Shown here: piece after piece, positions 24,801 through 35,878 of the stretch
How the letters are laid out: each line of letters starts with the position of its first letter
Numbering within the stretch: position 1 is the first letter of the stretch
Assembly: GCA_030674185.1 (NCBI GenBank)
Contig: CM060312.1
Coordinates: 50,693,307-50,757,306 of the forward strand
DNA: 64,000 nt
Direction: 5' to 3'
DNA from: Monoplex corrugatus
Taxonomy: Eukaryota > Mollusca > Gastropoda > Littorinimorpha > Ranellidae
The notes under the pieces: model-generated
Database searches by the model: none
What the model was told of the DNA's origin: nothing
What the model saw: the letters and a program-made list of their open reading frames with translations, nothing else
Made by a program: the position numbers and the translations under genes

Positions 24801-25240
24801 CATCATCATCATCATCATTATCGTTATCATCATCATCATGTGCCCTGCCACGTGGCGTTGGCGATCTTGGTCCTCTATACGAATCTCTCTTTTGTCGCTG
24901 CAAGTACTTCTCGTAATATTATAATTATTATTCTCCCGCTCTCTCTGTCTTCATCCACTCCGCAAGTCCGTCCAGTATTTTCTCCCAGGGTCTACCTGAT
25001 GCTCTTTTCCCCTCCAGCTTTACTATTGTGACTTGGTAGTCTAATTTCTCTTGCCTGATAAAATGTCCTATACATGTTGCTTGTCTTTTCCTAATCTTCT
25101 TCATTAATGTTCTCTTTGTGTTTGCCTCTTTCAAGACTCGTTTGTTTTCATCGCTGTCCATGAAACTGTTAACATTCTCCTAAAAAAACAAAACAATTTC
25201 AGCTGCCTTAGTCTTGTTCTGACTTTGTTTTGACTTTCAT
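24795..25240 (-). mobile_element. RTE-type LINE 3' end, family B copy B
   Basis: The - strand reads RRMLTVSWTAMKTNES, KKIRKRQATCIGHFIRQEKL and [20 protein letters not shown], with frame breaks between. The (GAT)n tail at about 24795-24840 abuts the ATC tail of the SINE on the other strand. Confidence 0.7.
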
Positions 25241-25514
25241 TTTTGCCGTTGAAGATTTCTAAAGCTTGCACATATAGTTGCACAGCTAAGATGGGAATCA
25301 TCTCATTGCTGATGTCATCCACACAGAAAACTTTGTCTTTAGCTTCTTTTGCGATAACTTATTCATGGAGACTAAGAGGTAGTTTCATGGATTTCACGGT
25401 TGCGTTATTGGAGGTTCTTTCTGTCTCCTCTTGCTTCTCGTTACTGTTCAGTTTCTGATTGGAATGGTGATCTCTTTAGAGTAACTCTAAACAAATCGAT
25501 CAGCTGCTTTTTCG

Positions 25515-25515
<1 letters not shown>

Positions 25516-25558
<43 letters not shown>

Positions 25559-25573
25559 GAGACAGAGAGAGAG

Positions 25574-25621
<48 letters not shown>

Positions 25622-25672
25622 GAGACAGAGACAGAGACAGAGACAGAGAGGGAGGGAGGGAGGGAGATATAT
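25516..25672. repeat. (GA)n microsatellite
   Basis: GA runs with CAGA interruptions and a terminal GGGA run; a pure polypurine tract except for scattered C. Confidence 0.95.
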
Positions 25673-25825
25673 ATAAAAGCATGGCTGTCTTTGCAACAGA
25701 GTGTACTTTGTTATGATGTGCACATTATCCACCTGTGAGTTGAATATTTTATGAATATTTATTACTCAAATACGCAGGTCGTTTGTCCCTGAGAATAGAC
25801 TTTAAGTAGATTTCAAGTTAACTCT

Positions 25826-25909
25826 ATGTGTATGTATGTATGTATGTGTGTGTGTGTGTGTTGTGAGTGTGTATGCATGTGTGTGTGTGTGTTTGTGTGT
25901 TGTGTTGTG

Positions 25910-25980
<71 letters not shown>

Positions 25981-26070
25981 GTGTGTGTGTGTGTGTTCGT
26001 TTTTCTCTTTTAACGTCTATTCACATAATTATGTGCTGTTAGACGAGTGTGTGCGTGCGTGCGTGCGTGC

Positions 26071-26117
<47 letters not shown>

Positions 26118-26190
26118 AGTGTGTGTGCATATGCATGTGCATGTTTGTGTATGTGGTGTGTGTATTTGTATATGTGTGTATGTGTGTATG

Positions 26191-26224
<34 letters not shown>

Positions 26225-26275
26225 CGCGCGCGCGCACGCACACACACACACGCACACACACAACGCACGCAAGCA
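25826..26275. repeat. Two (GT)n arrays, the second with alternating GC core
   Basis: GT arrays at 25840-26000 and 26045-26225 are separated by about 45 bases of unique sequence. The second ends in GTGCGCGCGCGCGCACGC (26221 on), a strong Z-DNA-forming alternation, then CA. Confidence 0.95.
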
Positions 26276-26439
26276 TGTGTGTGAATACAAATTTTATGTT
26301 ACCCCGACAATAAACGCTTTATAATGATTATGGTATGGTATGTGTAGAGAGCTAAATGTAAGCAAATGTTGTGAGAGACAGAATGACAATATCATCAATA
26401 TCAACAAACATTTAATTCAGGCATTTTGTAGTTTCTTGT

Positions 26440-26814
26440 TATTATTTTGTCTACTTCGGCTTGTGGCTTGGCCACTGACTTCAAGGAATCAGGCCTGATG
26501 ACCGCAGGGTAAGACCTGCTGGCTGCTCGGAAAGACAGCAAACTCGGGATCCCGTTCGGGGCATGTCAGACCTTGCTGAACAGCAAAATGGGCTGCGTCT
26601 GGAGCATCATGCCTGGCCACTTTAGCGGCCGTCCAAAACAACCCCTGTGGTTGAAGCAAGGCAACGTTGGGAGCTTCCGACTGCTAACTGTCGAGACTAT
26701 AGTAAGGGGGAGGGAGCTGGCAGCTATGCGAACTGATGGCAGGGCGGGCTGCCCGAAAGAGAGATGAAGACCAGGGTGAGGCGAGCGAGGGGTCTTCCAT
26801 TCTCTCTTGGTCCA
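26440..26814. other. GC-richer stretch of unknown nature next to repeat R-Y
   Basis: This block is visibly richer in G and C than its surroundings, but shows no long credible coding frame or second copy in the window. It may be the rest of the element whose end is repeat R-Y. Confidence 0.35.
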
Positions 26815-27085
26815 GAGGCTGGGCTGGACCTGGTTGGTGTTCGTTGTGTGGCTGGGTCCCGGGGTTTGTCATCTCCTGACCTTGCCGTTTGGTTTTTGAA
26901 CAAGGCAACTGACGACTGGGTCCGAATGGGTTATGCAACGTACGGACAGCCCCCCTTTGCTTGATGAAATGACTATCGAGTGGCGTCGGGACCTGGGAGG
27001 TGATTTTCCGGAAAGTGGCAGGGCATTGATGCTCCGGGTCCCATCCGCACCCTCGCGGTGTTTCTTGTTAACTGCAGTTTCTTGT
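26815..27085 (+). repeat. Dispersed repeat R-Y, copy 1
   Basis: It shares GACTGGGTCCGAATGGGT, TGGCGTCGGGACCTGGGAGG and GCTCCGGGTCCCATCC-like blocks with 41972-42235. The order is the same in both copies. It may be part of a LINE or SINE that I do not recognise. Confidence 0.7.
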
Positions 27086-27344
27086 TATTTATTTTTCTAC
27101 AGTGTTATTACATCAAAAACAAACAAGCAAATAAACGACAGCCAAGGACTATATTATTTAGGAACTAATTGCAGTCGTGTGTTCTCAGCCACAAGAGAAG
27201 GAAAATAGGGTTTTCACCAGACAATTATTTTTGTAGAATAAAATGTCTTTTTTATTTTCTCATTTTTCTGTTCACGTTTTCTTTTTCACATGAGCTGGTC
27301 GGTTCTTTTCATAAAGGCCGTAAATTCAAGATCTAACATCTCAA

Positions 27345-27600
27345 ATTCAATCCTAGTCCCAGCCTACAGCATAAAACACCGGCCTGTTTACTGCTTGCAT
27401 TGATTTTTCCACCATTCTGGTGGTGTCAGCTGAATGTTTCATGCGTCCCTTCCCTCCCTTCCCCATTTTCAAAATCTTGCCAGCGCGTAGGACTTCGCGC
27501 AAGCTCAGGGAATTTGCCATGTAAATTGCTGGCAAGTTTGGATGGCACGCACATGGAATTGCCCGAGTTCTATGAACCCCTCTTGAGCAAACTCTGAACA
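27345..27600 (+). mobile_element. SINE family S2, copy lacking a clear head
   Basis: The blocks CCACCATTCTGGTGGTGTCA, CTTGCCAGCGCGTAGGACTT and CACATGGAATTGCCCGAGTT match the copies at 49620 and 55385. Confidence 0.65.
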
Positions 27601-27904
27601 AATGTACTTTCCCTCTCTTGCAACCCATGGCAGTCAATACCATTTCATAAGTACCACAACACAGGAGACTGTTACCCTAGATTTTACTGGTTTTATTGTT
27701 TGGTTGGTCTTTTTGGTGGTTGTTTTTATACTTCTTTTTCAGATTCTTGTCTTTTGCCTTCACTGAGTTCTCTGCTCGTAGTACAAATGAGGTCTGTGCA
27801 CTTTGTAAACTGCTTCCTCAAAGGTTTCTGTTTGGTTTGTATTGATTTAGACTAGACATGTTTCGTTTGTGTTATCGACAGTTAATTCTGCAGAGTAAAA
27901 TGTC

Positions 27905-28060
27905 TCTTTTTTGTTTGTTTGTTTGTTGTTTTTGTTTGTTTGTTTTTTGTTTTTTTTTGTATATGTGTGTGTTTCTCGTTTTTTGTTTGTTCGTTTGTTT
28001 GTTCGTTTGATTGCTTGTTAGAGTGGTTTTCTGTTTCTTTGTTTGTTCTAAACCATTGCT
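27905..28060. repeat. (TTTG)n-rich simple repeat
   Basis: Irregular TTTG/TTCG units. Overlapping frames are low complexity and not coding. Confidence 0.9.
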
Positions 28061-28659
28061 GAAGACGAGACTGCTTTCCCTTTCTTGCGCACGCATCTAT
28101 ATTTACTGTCCTTAACAACGCACCTCCTTACGGTCATTTTTTTCCATAAGTACTGTAACAAAACAAAACAAAAAATAAAGAAACCAACTAACCAACCAAA
28201 CAACATATCAACCAAACAATCAACCAAAAAAGACTGCTTCCTCACGTTTTCATTGTTTTTGACGGTATAATTCTCTTTCAGATTCTCTCTTTATACCTTC
28301 GTCGAGTTTTCTTTAGTCATCTATGTGAGGTCTTTTTTTAATATAAGATATGAGAAGGTAGTCTTTGTCGATTATATGCGTATTCTGGTGTGTGAGTGCA
28401 CTTTGATTTGAATTGTTAAGATTTGGTGCCGTATAAATAACATAATCATTATTAATTTCATTATTATTGTCTTTACACTTTTTTGTTTGTAGAGTCTTGC
28501 TAGCAGCTGTTTAGGTGACTAGTTCTACATAGGTGGCAGACACCCATTTACTCTTGCTGTTTCGGCGGATATGTCTGAGGCGTTACACACAGAAAGAAAC
28601 GATTGTCACCTGCTTGGGAGTATAAGGACCTTTCCTTCTGAAGGACCTGAAGATATAAT

Positions 28660-28772
28660 CATAACAATAACAACGACAATAATCATCATCATCATTATCG
28701 TCATTATCATGATCATCATCATGATCATCATCACCATCATCGTCATTATAATTATACTACTACTACTACTAT

Positions 28773-28810
<38 letters not shown>

Positions 28811-29030
28811 ATAATAAGAAGAAGAAGAACAAGAATGATGCTAATGCTAATAATAATGATAACAACAACAACAACAATAATAATAATAATAATAACAATA
28901 AGATGATGATGATGAAGATGATGATGATGATGATGATGATGATGATAACAGCAGCAGTAACAACAACAACAACACAATAATAATAGTAATAAAAATGATA
29001 ATAATGATAATCAATATAATAATAATAAGA
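28660..29030. repeat. Mixed triplet array (ATC, ACT, AAT, GAT, AAC)
   Basis: Some 370 bases of successive trinucleotide runs that lead straight into the L2-like tail at 29030. It is probably an expanded LINE poly-triplet tail. Confidence 0.9.
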
Positions 29031-29245
29031 AGAAGAAGAACAGTGAGTATTCATAAGGCGCCAAACATTGATATGCACAGATCAAATCAAAGCGCACACT
29101 CTCATCAGTCACTAGAATATTTACTGACAAATGACAAAAACTCAAGGGCACAAAGAGCACACAAACCGGAAGGGGAAAGACAGGAGGGGAGTGAGACAGG
29201 GGTGAGCACGTAGAGGGAGAAATCACTTCCTGCAGGAAGCTGGTG
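29030..29245 (-). mobile_element. 3' end of L2-like LINE, family L2-B copy 1
   Basis: It matches 31440-31670 in blocks AAATCAAAGCGCACA, AACTCAAGGGCA and GAGGGAGAAATCACTTC, and 49370-49455 in part. The (AAT)n/(AAG)n run adjoins its end, as for family L2-A. Confidence 0.6.
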
Positions 29246-29274
29246 AAAAATCATTCATTTTAGTCCTTTTCTCG

Positions 29275-29400
29275 CACTAGACGAAGCAGCGGGGAAGTTT
29301 CAGTCTTTTTCTCCTAATTTTTGTATTTGGTGTTTGTACGTTTGTGATCTTGCTTGACAAAGGCCGGTTGGCCAAAAATTTGATCAAATTAAAGGTCACA
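29275..29400 (+). mobile_element. Penelope-like pseudo-LTR fragment
   Basis: GCGGGGAAGTTTCAGTCTTT and CTTGACAAAGGCCGGTTGGC match the right arm of the fold-back at 2.65-2.84 kb. It breaks off after about 125 bases, just before an M1 copy. Confidence 0.65.
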
Positions 29401-29429
29401 CACTCTCATCGATCATTCAAACATTCACT

Positions 29430-30030
<601 letters not shown>

Positions 30031-30189
30031 GGGAATGGTTGTGACAGAGCAATACAAACAGAAAATCACATCACCTGCCAGAAAGCGTCAATCTCTTGCT
30101 GGTATGCTCATGAAAAAACCTGGCCGATCTTACCTAAACTGCTACAGTGTGGAATGGTGTATTTATCTTCAAGAAACCTTCTTCCTCTT

Positions 30190-30312
30190 CTTTTTTCTGT
30201 CTTTGTTTGTTTGTGTTGTTTGTTTGTATGTTTGTTTGTTTGTTTGTTGTTGTTTTGTTGTTGTTGTTTGTTTTGTTTTGTTTGTTTATTTGTTTGTTGT
30301 TGTTGTTGTTTT
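30190..30312. repeat. (TTTG)n / (TTG)n simple repeat
   Basis: Irregular TTTG and TTG units just downstream of the PAN-like gene on its strand; it contains the candidate poly(A) signal. Confidence 0.9.
30285..30290 (-). terminator. Candidate poly(A) signal of the PAN-like gene
   Basis: AATAAA on the - strand lies 50 bases after the stop codon at 30340. It sits inside a TTTG-rich simple repeat, so it may be incidental. Confidence 0.4.
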
Positions 30313-30339
30313 CTTGAAAAAATTACATTTGCTGGAGAA

Positions 30340-30733
30340 CTACAGACAATTTCTCTGAAAGTGGACGTGAGTGGTTTGAATGGTCCAAGCCGAGGGGACA
30401 TCACGGGCAGTGACCATCTTGAAAGAACAAATGTTCAGCGTCAAGTCAATGGTCCGACAGCCAGAGGTGACACAGATGCTGCGGCAGACGTCGGGACTCA
30501 CGCCATCACGGATGTCGTAGCTGTTTCCTTCGATGGCTCTGCCGGGGTACACGAGGAAGCTGTTCTGGAGGTCCACCGAGGCACATGCTGTCGTCAGAAT
30601 TGAGATCGGGGAACGTTATCATCAACAGACTGACGTGGTTAGCCTATACAGCTGTTTCGTATTCTTTACAAACACACGCAAGCAAGCAAGCAAGTGCGGT
30701 ACACACAAACATACATGCACACACACACGCGCG

Positions 30734-30782
<49 letters not shown>

Positions 30783-30963
30783 GCGCGCATGCACGCACAC
30801 AGACACACACACACACACACACACATGCGCGTTCGCACACACATACACACACACACACACACACATATCCTGCGCGCATGCAAGCTCACACGCACACAAC
30901 ACACACTTATGTGAACGTTCACACACTAACACATAAATATATGTCAATGCGCTTGCACATAAA

Positions 30964-31058
<95 letters not shown>

Positions 31059-32032
31059 ACACACACACACACAAACACAACTAAATGAATATCGCACAAA
31101 GAAAAAGTAATGGTCAAGCAGTATGAACGTTGTACGCACATATAAGTAAGTTCCTTCACATCTGCTCTCTAGATTCATCTTTATCATTTTATTACATGGG
31201 TATCTGGTGAGGTAGAGCTCCGTTTCTTATCTGGCTTCACAGATTCGAGTTTGGCAGGCTTCATTTTGAATAAGCTGCCTGCAATCTACCGACCTGTACC
31301 AATCTAGAACTGAGGAAGATAAAGTAGCGAGGGAGAAAATAGGCCTGTATACGAAAGCTGGCGTAAAAGTAGTAAGGCCCTACCGCCTTTTCCCCCAACG
31401 ATCTTTCGGTTGTGCAGAAACAATTACAACAATGGTGGTGTATGTAAGGTACGATATATAAATGAAATCAAAGCGCACAGTACCGTCATTCACTAAAACA
31501 TTCACCTACAATGACGAAAACTCAAGGGCATAAATCATACGTACGCACACCGGGAGGAGAGGGGGACAGGAGGGGGGTGGGACGAGGGGGTAGGGGCAAA
31601 CAGAGGGGGAAATCACTTCTGGACAAAAAGGTGCTATCAGGTTAGACTTGAAGGAAAACAGAGTATGTAACCTCCCCCACCCCCAATATATACATATACA
31701 TATATAAACATGTGTATATATATGTATACATACACATATACATATATCTACATACATGTACATATATATACATATCTATACATGTATGTGCGTATTTAGA
31801 GGCCATTTTATGAGGAAAGGGGAATTAGAGCACCTGGTCACAACAAGAAAGCTGGAGGGAAAGAGAGCACCAGGTAGACCCAGGGAGAAAATATTGGACG
31901 GACTTGCAGGGTGGCTGAGGACAGAGAGGGTGGAAGATGTTCTTGCAGCAAAACGGGATAGATGCATATGGAGGGCCATGATCGCCAACGCTATGTGGCA
32001 GGTACTTGATGATGATGATGCTGTGCGTGTGT

Positions 32033-32071
<39 letters not shown>

Positions 32072-32640
32072 GTGTGTGTCAGCTTTTGTCTCTTATATTG
32101 TTATTGTTATTACTTTTCAGCATCCATACTCAGCACCATTTATCATCAAGCCATAGCTATGAACATTGGATGGATACGTTAAAGACACGAGTGTCACTCA
32201 CTTTCCACACAGGACAGAGTGGAGACGGAATAATAGTAGCCAGGCGTACACAGACAAAGGCCGACAAAGCATTCCGAATTTCGTCCCACACAGTCCCTGT
32301 CGTTGCCACAGCTTTTGTTTACCTTTTCCCAGTCTGTAATTGTTAAACAGCATGGTCATGTTATCTAAAAATAAACACACACGCGCGGGCGCGCCACCTC
32401 ACACACACACACATACACTCACACACGCACGCACGCACCACGCCACACCACATACGTATATGCCTTTATATTTATACTTATATCTATGTATCTATATATC
32501 TATATCTATATATCTATATCTATGTATCTATATCTATCTACATGTATCTATCTATCTCTCTATCTCTGCATCTCTGTATCTATCTATCCATCTATCTATC
32601 TATGTATCTATCTATCTGTCTATCTATCTATCTATCTATG

Positions 32641-32689
<49 letters not shown>

Positions 32690-34331
32690 GAACAAACAAG
32701 CAAGAAGGGAAAGTGGTAACCAACGACAATATGACCTTCAGAATAGATTTCTCACATAACTTTATGCACAGAAACAGGCTTGTATATCGGGCTACAAATA
32801 GACATATATTCCTGTCTTTGCTTATATTATGGGCTTAAAAATATATATGTAATTCATGATTCAGGGAGAATTTGAATTTTGACAGTGGTGATAATTATAA
32901 AGAGAGAGAGAAACGTGTGTGCATAGAGACATCTTCACTGGGAAAGAGAGAGAGAGCGCGCGAAAGAGAGAGAGAAAGAAAGAGAGAGAGAGAGAGGACT
33001 GAAGACAAAGATTTTTTTTTATTTACGAAATGCTTAAAGAGTCACAGAATAAATGAACAAACGCTTTTGCAAATCTATCCCTTTCTCAAGCAGAGACTAC
33101 ACCATAGCTGAAACAGAATAGTTTAAACCAAAATAATGCAAACAAATTTTGACAAGTACAAACTTAAAAAGAAGATCAAGGGACATAAACACAAAACTGA
33201 AATAAAGTTTAATCCCAGTGTGAATCATCTTGGAGAGAAGCAGGTTATGGTATACATGTGGTTAATTAATCCATAAGATGTGTTAAATACCACTTTTAGT
33301 CAAGGAGCCTGGAGTCTTCAATTTGTTTAAGTGAGAATCATTGAACTCGGACAATCCAGTACGCGCTCCACCCAGATCTGCCAGTACTTCTCTGTCAGAT
33401 TCCTTGAGCCTACGCAAAACTCTTAACCCTGGCGCATTAAGACAGGCAGCTAACAAGCCAATTTTTTTACGTTGCAGGGTAGGATTGAGTCTGAGCTCGA
33501 GACATGAGATCTTGAATACACTGCTATATCACACTCAGACACCTAATTACTGTGAAATCGTGAGGCTCTCGCAATGTTTCGGGTAGTGTTATATAGAGGG
33601 TAGCTCTAGGATATGTCAGGCTAGGCTAGAAGCAGCTGGTTCTTGGAATAGAGATGTTATTTTTATTTTCCTTGTGTTGCGTGTGTGATTTTAAAAAGAA
33701 ACTGCCTTCAACCACTGCAGCATGATAATGTATTAGTTCGTGCGCCAGTGTCGCTCTGTTGTGCTAAAGTTTTAAGTATCGGTTGTCGGATATTCAAATC
33801 TTTGCATTCAATTCTGATACATTTGTGTTTTTCACACGGATGAATTTGAAGGCTCGTGGGAAGGTTGAAACATCACTAACTGAATTTCAGAGAGTAGATG
33901 CTTATCAGTTGTTGACTTAATATCTTCTTGAAAGTAAAGGCGGGGATGGGATCGAGGGTGGGAGGAAGACAGACAGATAGGAGACAGACAGAGGGACAGA
34001 GAACATTACAAATCTTACCAAAAGCATAGAAAACAGAACCAGGCGAGGACAGCCTGACATCAGCAGAAGTCCTTATGGACGACGAATGGCTTCGACACTT
34101 TCCCAAAGACGACGGCATGGAGGACGGAGTGAAGGTAGCAGATACACAGCCGTCAGTATAGGCACAACGTTGTGCACAGGACAACCCACTCGCTGAACTC
34201 GTTTCCAACAGAAGCTTTTCGGTGAATATGAAATCACTTAACAGCTGGATTTGAATTAAATTCCTATAGCGAATATTTGTAGTTTGTCCTTCTCCGATGT
34301 AGACGGTGACTAGAATGAGCAGTCCCAACAT
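30340..34331 (-). CDS. Secreted cysteine-rich protein with two PAN/apple-like modules (two exons), unrecognised
   Basis: Exons are 34331-34019 and 30587-30340 (stop TAG), 186 aa. The intron has a GTAAGA donor and an ACGACAG acceptor, and the split codon joins in phase. The protein starts [16 protein letters not shown], a clear signal peptide, so it should enter the secretory pathway. Module 1 (about 40-104) has C52-x3-C56-x5-C62-x16-C79 with TDGCVSATF; module 2 (about 105-186) has C106, C139-x3-C143-x4-C148-x9-C158 and C185. This spacing resembles PAN/apple domains, which bind proteins or sugars outside the cell. I do not recognise a named orthologue. The chosen ATG (CACC before it) is the first in frame. 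The 3.4-kb intron holds CA and GATA arrays, an RTE LINE tail and a SINE. No stop or frame break is seen, which argues for a functional gene, but expression is not shown. A further upstream non-coding exon is possible. Confidence 0.72.
30705..31080. repeat. (CA)n array with long (GC)n core
   Basis: CA runs with an alternating CG segment (about 30768-30788) and further CA at 30965-31075. Close to the start of exon 2 of the PAN-like gene, within its intron. Confidence 0.95.
31440..31670 (-). mobile_element. 3' end of L2-like LINE, family L2-B copy 2
   Basis: It matches 29078-29245 through AAATCAAAGCGCACAGTACC, AACTCAAGGGCATAAATCAT and GAAATCACTTCTGGACA. It lies in the intron of the PAN-like gene. 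Confidence 0.65.
31797..32022 (+). mobile_element. RTE-type LINE 3' end, family B copy C
   Basis: The frame contains [40 protein letters not shown] and [11 protein letters not shown], ending with GATGATGATGATG at 32007. A GT run follows to about 32076. The 5' truncation is at the GGCCATTTTATG block. Confidence 0.8.
32455..32692. repeat. (TATC)n array
   Basis: About 240 bases of TATC with GTATC variants. Pseudo-frames read Tyr/Leu/Ser/Ile repeats only. Confidence 0.95.
32897..32998. repeat. (GA)n tracts
   Basis: Two GA runs with GCGC and AAAG interruptions, in the intron of the PAN-like gene. Confidence 0.9.
33325..33560 (-). mobile_element. SINE family S2, copy with tRNA-like head
   Basis: On the - strand the head (around 33490-33545) carries a CTCGAGCTCAGACTCAATCC B-box-like region. 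The body matches 57480-57755, for instance CTCCACCCAGATCTGCCAG and CCTACGCAAAACTCTTAA on the + strand. Confidence 0.6.
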
Positions 34332-34410
34332 GGTGAAACGACTTGTATGGAGTTTCACAACTGTTCGTTTGCTGGTGTCGAATATACTTCAGAGATGTAC
34401 ATCCTTAGAG

Positions 34411-34423
34411 TTATTTTTAAATA
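34411..34423 (-). promoter_or_regulatory. TATA-like element upstream of the PAN-like gene
   Basis: The - strand reads TATTTAAAAATAA about 80 bases before the ATG at 34331, a reasonable distance for a TATA box with a short 5'UTR. AT-rich matches are common in this window, so support is weak. Confidence 0.3.
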
Positions 34424-34982
34424 CTCGATGTAAATCCTGAACCAGAAGCTCTCAATAATGACAATTGTTGTTCACTGGTGACCAAGGAATCATGACCTGC
34501 GACAAGGCAAAGCTGCAACAACACACAAACAATTCAAACAACAGCTGTAAAGACTATGGCCTAAAAATGAGCACAAGAAAGACAAAGAACTAATATCCGT
34601 AGGACGAACATTCGATAAACTGGACATCAGATTCAGTAGGTAACACATCACCAAATTTTACGATTGAGGTAACTGGGAAGTTTATTTACCCAGGTTTGAA
34701 AAATGGGCAGAAACACTGAGCTGAGACCAGAATCTAAAAAGCTAGTGTTATAAGCTATCAATCTTTACCCGTTTTGAAACACCGGACTTCCCTATGGAAA
34801 AAAAAAGCCAGCCAGGCTTATCTGTGTAATCTTTACGCCCACGCTGAAATACCAGTGACAGACCTAGACTTTAAACAAAACCTTCAAGAGGAACATCACA
34901 ACTTACCAAATAAGAGGTCTCAGAAGACCACTTCAAAACATAAAAACTTCCACAAGAAACAAAACAAAACAAAAAGAGGAAA

Positions 34983-35435
34983 ATTAAGTACACATATCAA
35001 TGCATTCGCGCAAATAATCTAAGGAGATGCCCCTGGTGTTGACCACTCCGTCCAATTTATCGCACAGGGGATTTAAATAACACACCTGAATACAAATTTA
35101 CCTATGGGCACCAAAACATATATAAAAACGGGCATAAATTACCTAAAACTGCTTCCGCATATCTCACCTCCCTAGAGCCAAAAACGCACTTCATACATGT
35201 ACCCAATTATCAGTCCTAAGAAAAAATTCGTAAGACTTTTTCGAACACATACAGGTGAATGGACCAGCAAGGCAGAAAATGATAGGAAGAAATGACAGAA
35301 AGCAAAGGAACGAGGCAGAAACAAAGAGAGTGACCGAAAAGAGGAAATGTCTAGCACAGAAGTTCCAGAAGGTGGGGATACTATTTACACTGAAAGAGCC
35401 CCCGGCATCCCCCCCCCCCGGGGGGGGGGGAGGGA
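34983..35435 (+). repeat. Dispersed repeat M1, full copy 3
   Basis: Aligned with 55797-56238 over its length: ATCAATGCATTCGC start, ATAATCTAAGG, the CACTCCGTCCAATTTATCGC block, GAAATGACAGAAAGCAAAGG, and GAAAGAGCCCCCGGCATCCC at the end. The terminal hairpin is expanded to C11G11 (35409-35430). No coding frame is conserved between copies. Confidence 0.8.
35409..35430. repeat. C11-G11 palindrome
   Basis: Eleven C followed directly by eleven G. In the sister copy (56222-56237) the place holds a short hairpin CATCCCCTCGGGGATG. Confidence 0.9.
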
Positions 35436-35461
35436 GGCTCAGAAGACCTACAGTCAAGACC

Positions 35462-35600
35462 AAAGATACATGATTAGAAACGAAGAGATCCGAGAGATGG
35501 TTGGAGCAACACCTGTCAACCATTACATCACACAACAACAGATCTAGTGGTCTGGCCACATGACCAGGATGTTAGTGAGCCAGCCAGCCAGGTCTTCGAG
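35462..35600 (+). mobile_element. LINE C-terminal fragment, family C copy 1
   Basis: The frame reads IRNEEIREMVGATPVNHYIT, QQQI, stop, WSGHMTRM, the pattern just before the 3' end of several LINE ORFs. A related fragment lies at 59300-59545 on the other strand. Confidence 0.55.
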
Positions 35601-35694
35601 CCTTCAACATCAGATGATCGGACTTCAGAGCCCGAGGATGACCAAGGCATCCTAAGATAAATATCGTGCGGACGCACTCGATTTCAGACAAATC

Positions 35695-35835
35695 GATTTT
35701 TGGCAGTGTGTAATAATAAATAATAATAATTACAATATTTATATAGCGCAAAATCTTGATAAAATCAAATCTAAGCGCTGAAGCAGACACACACGCAGGC
35801 ACGCACGCTCGCACACACACGCACGCACACATACA

Positions 35836-35878
<43 letters not shown>

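Noticed and set aside
30190..30404. Gln/Asn/Lys-rich frame on -, Phe/Val-rich on +
   Set aside because: Caused by the TTTG/TTG repeat that lies downstream of the PAN-like gene.
33876..34018. Continuation of the PAN-like frame past 34019 ([10 protein letters not shown] and beyond)
   Set aside because: A good GTAAGA donor lies at 34018 and the exon at 30587 joins in phase with the expected cysteine pattern; the read-through ends in intron sequence.
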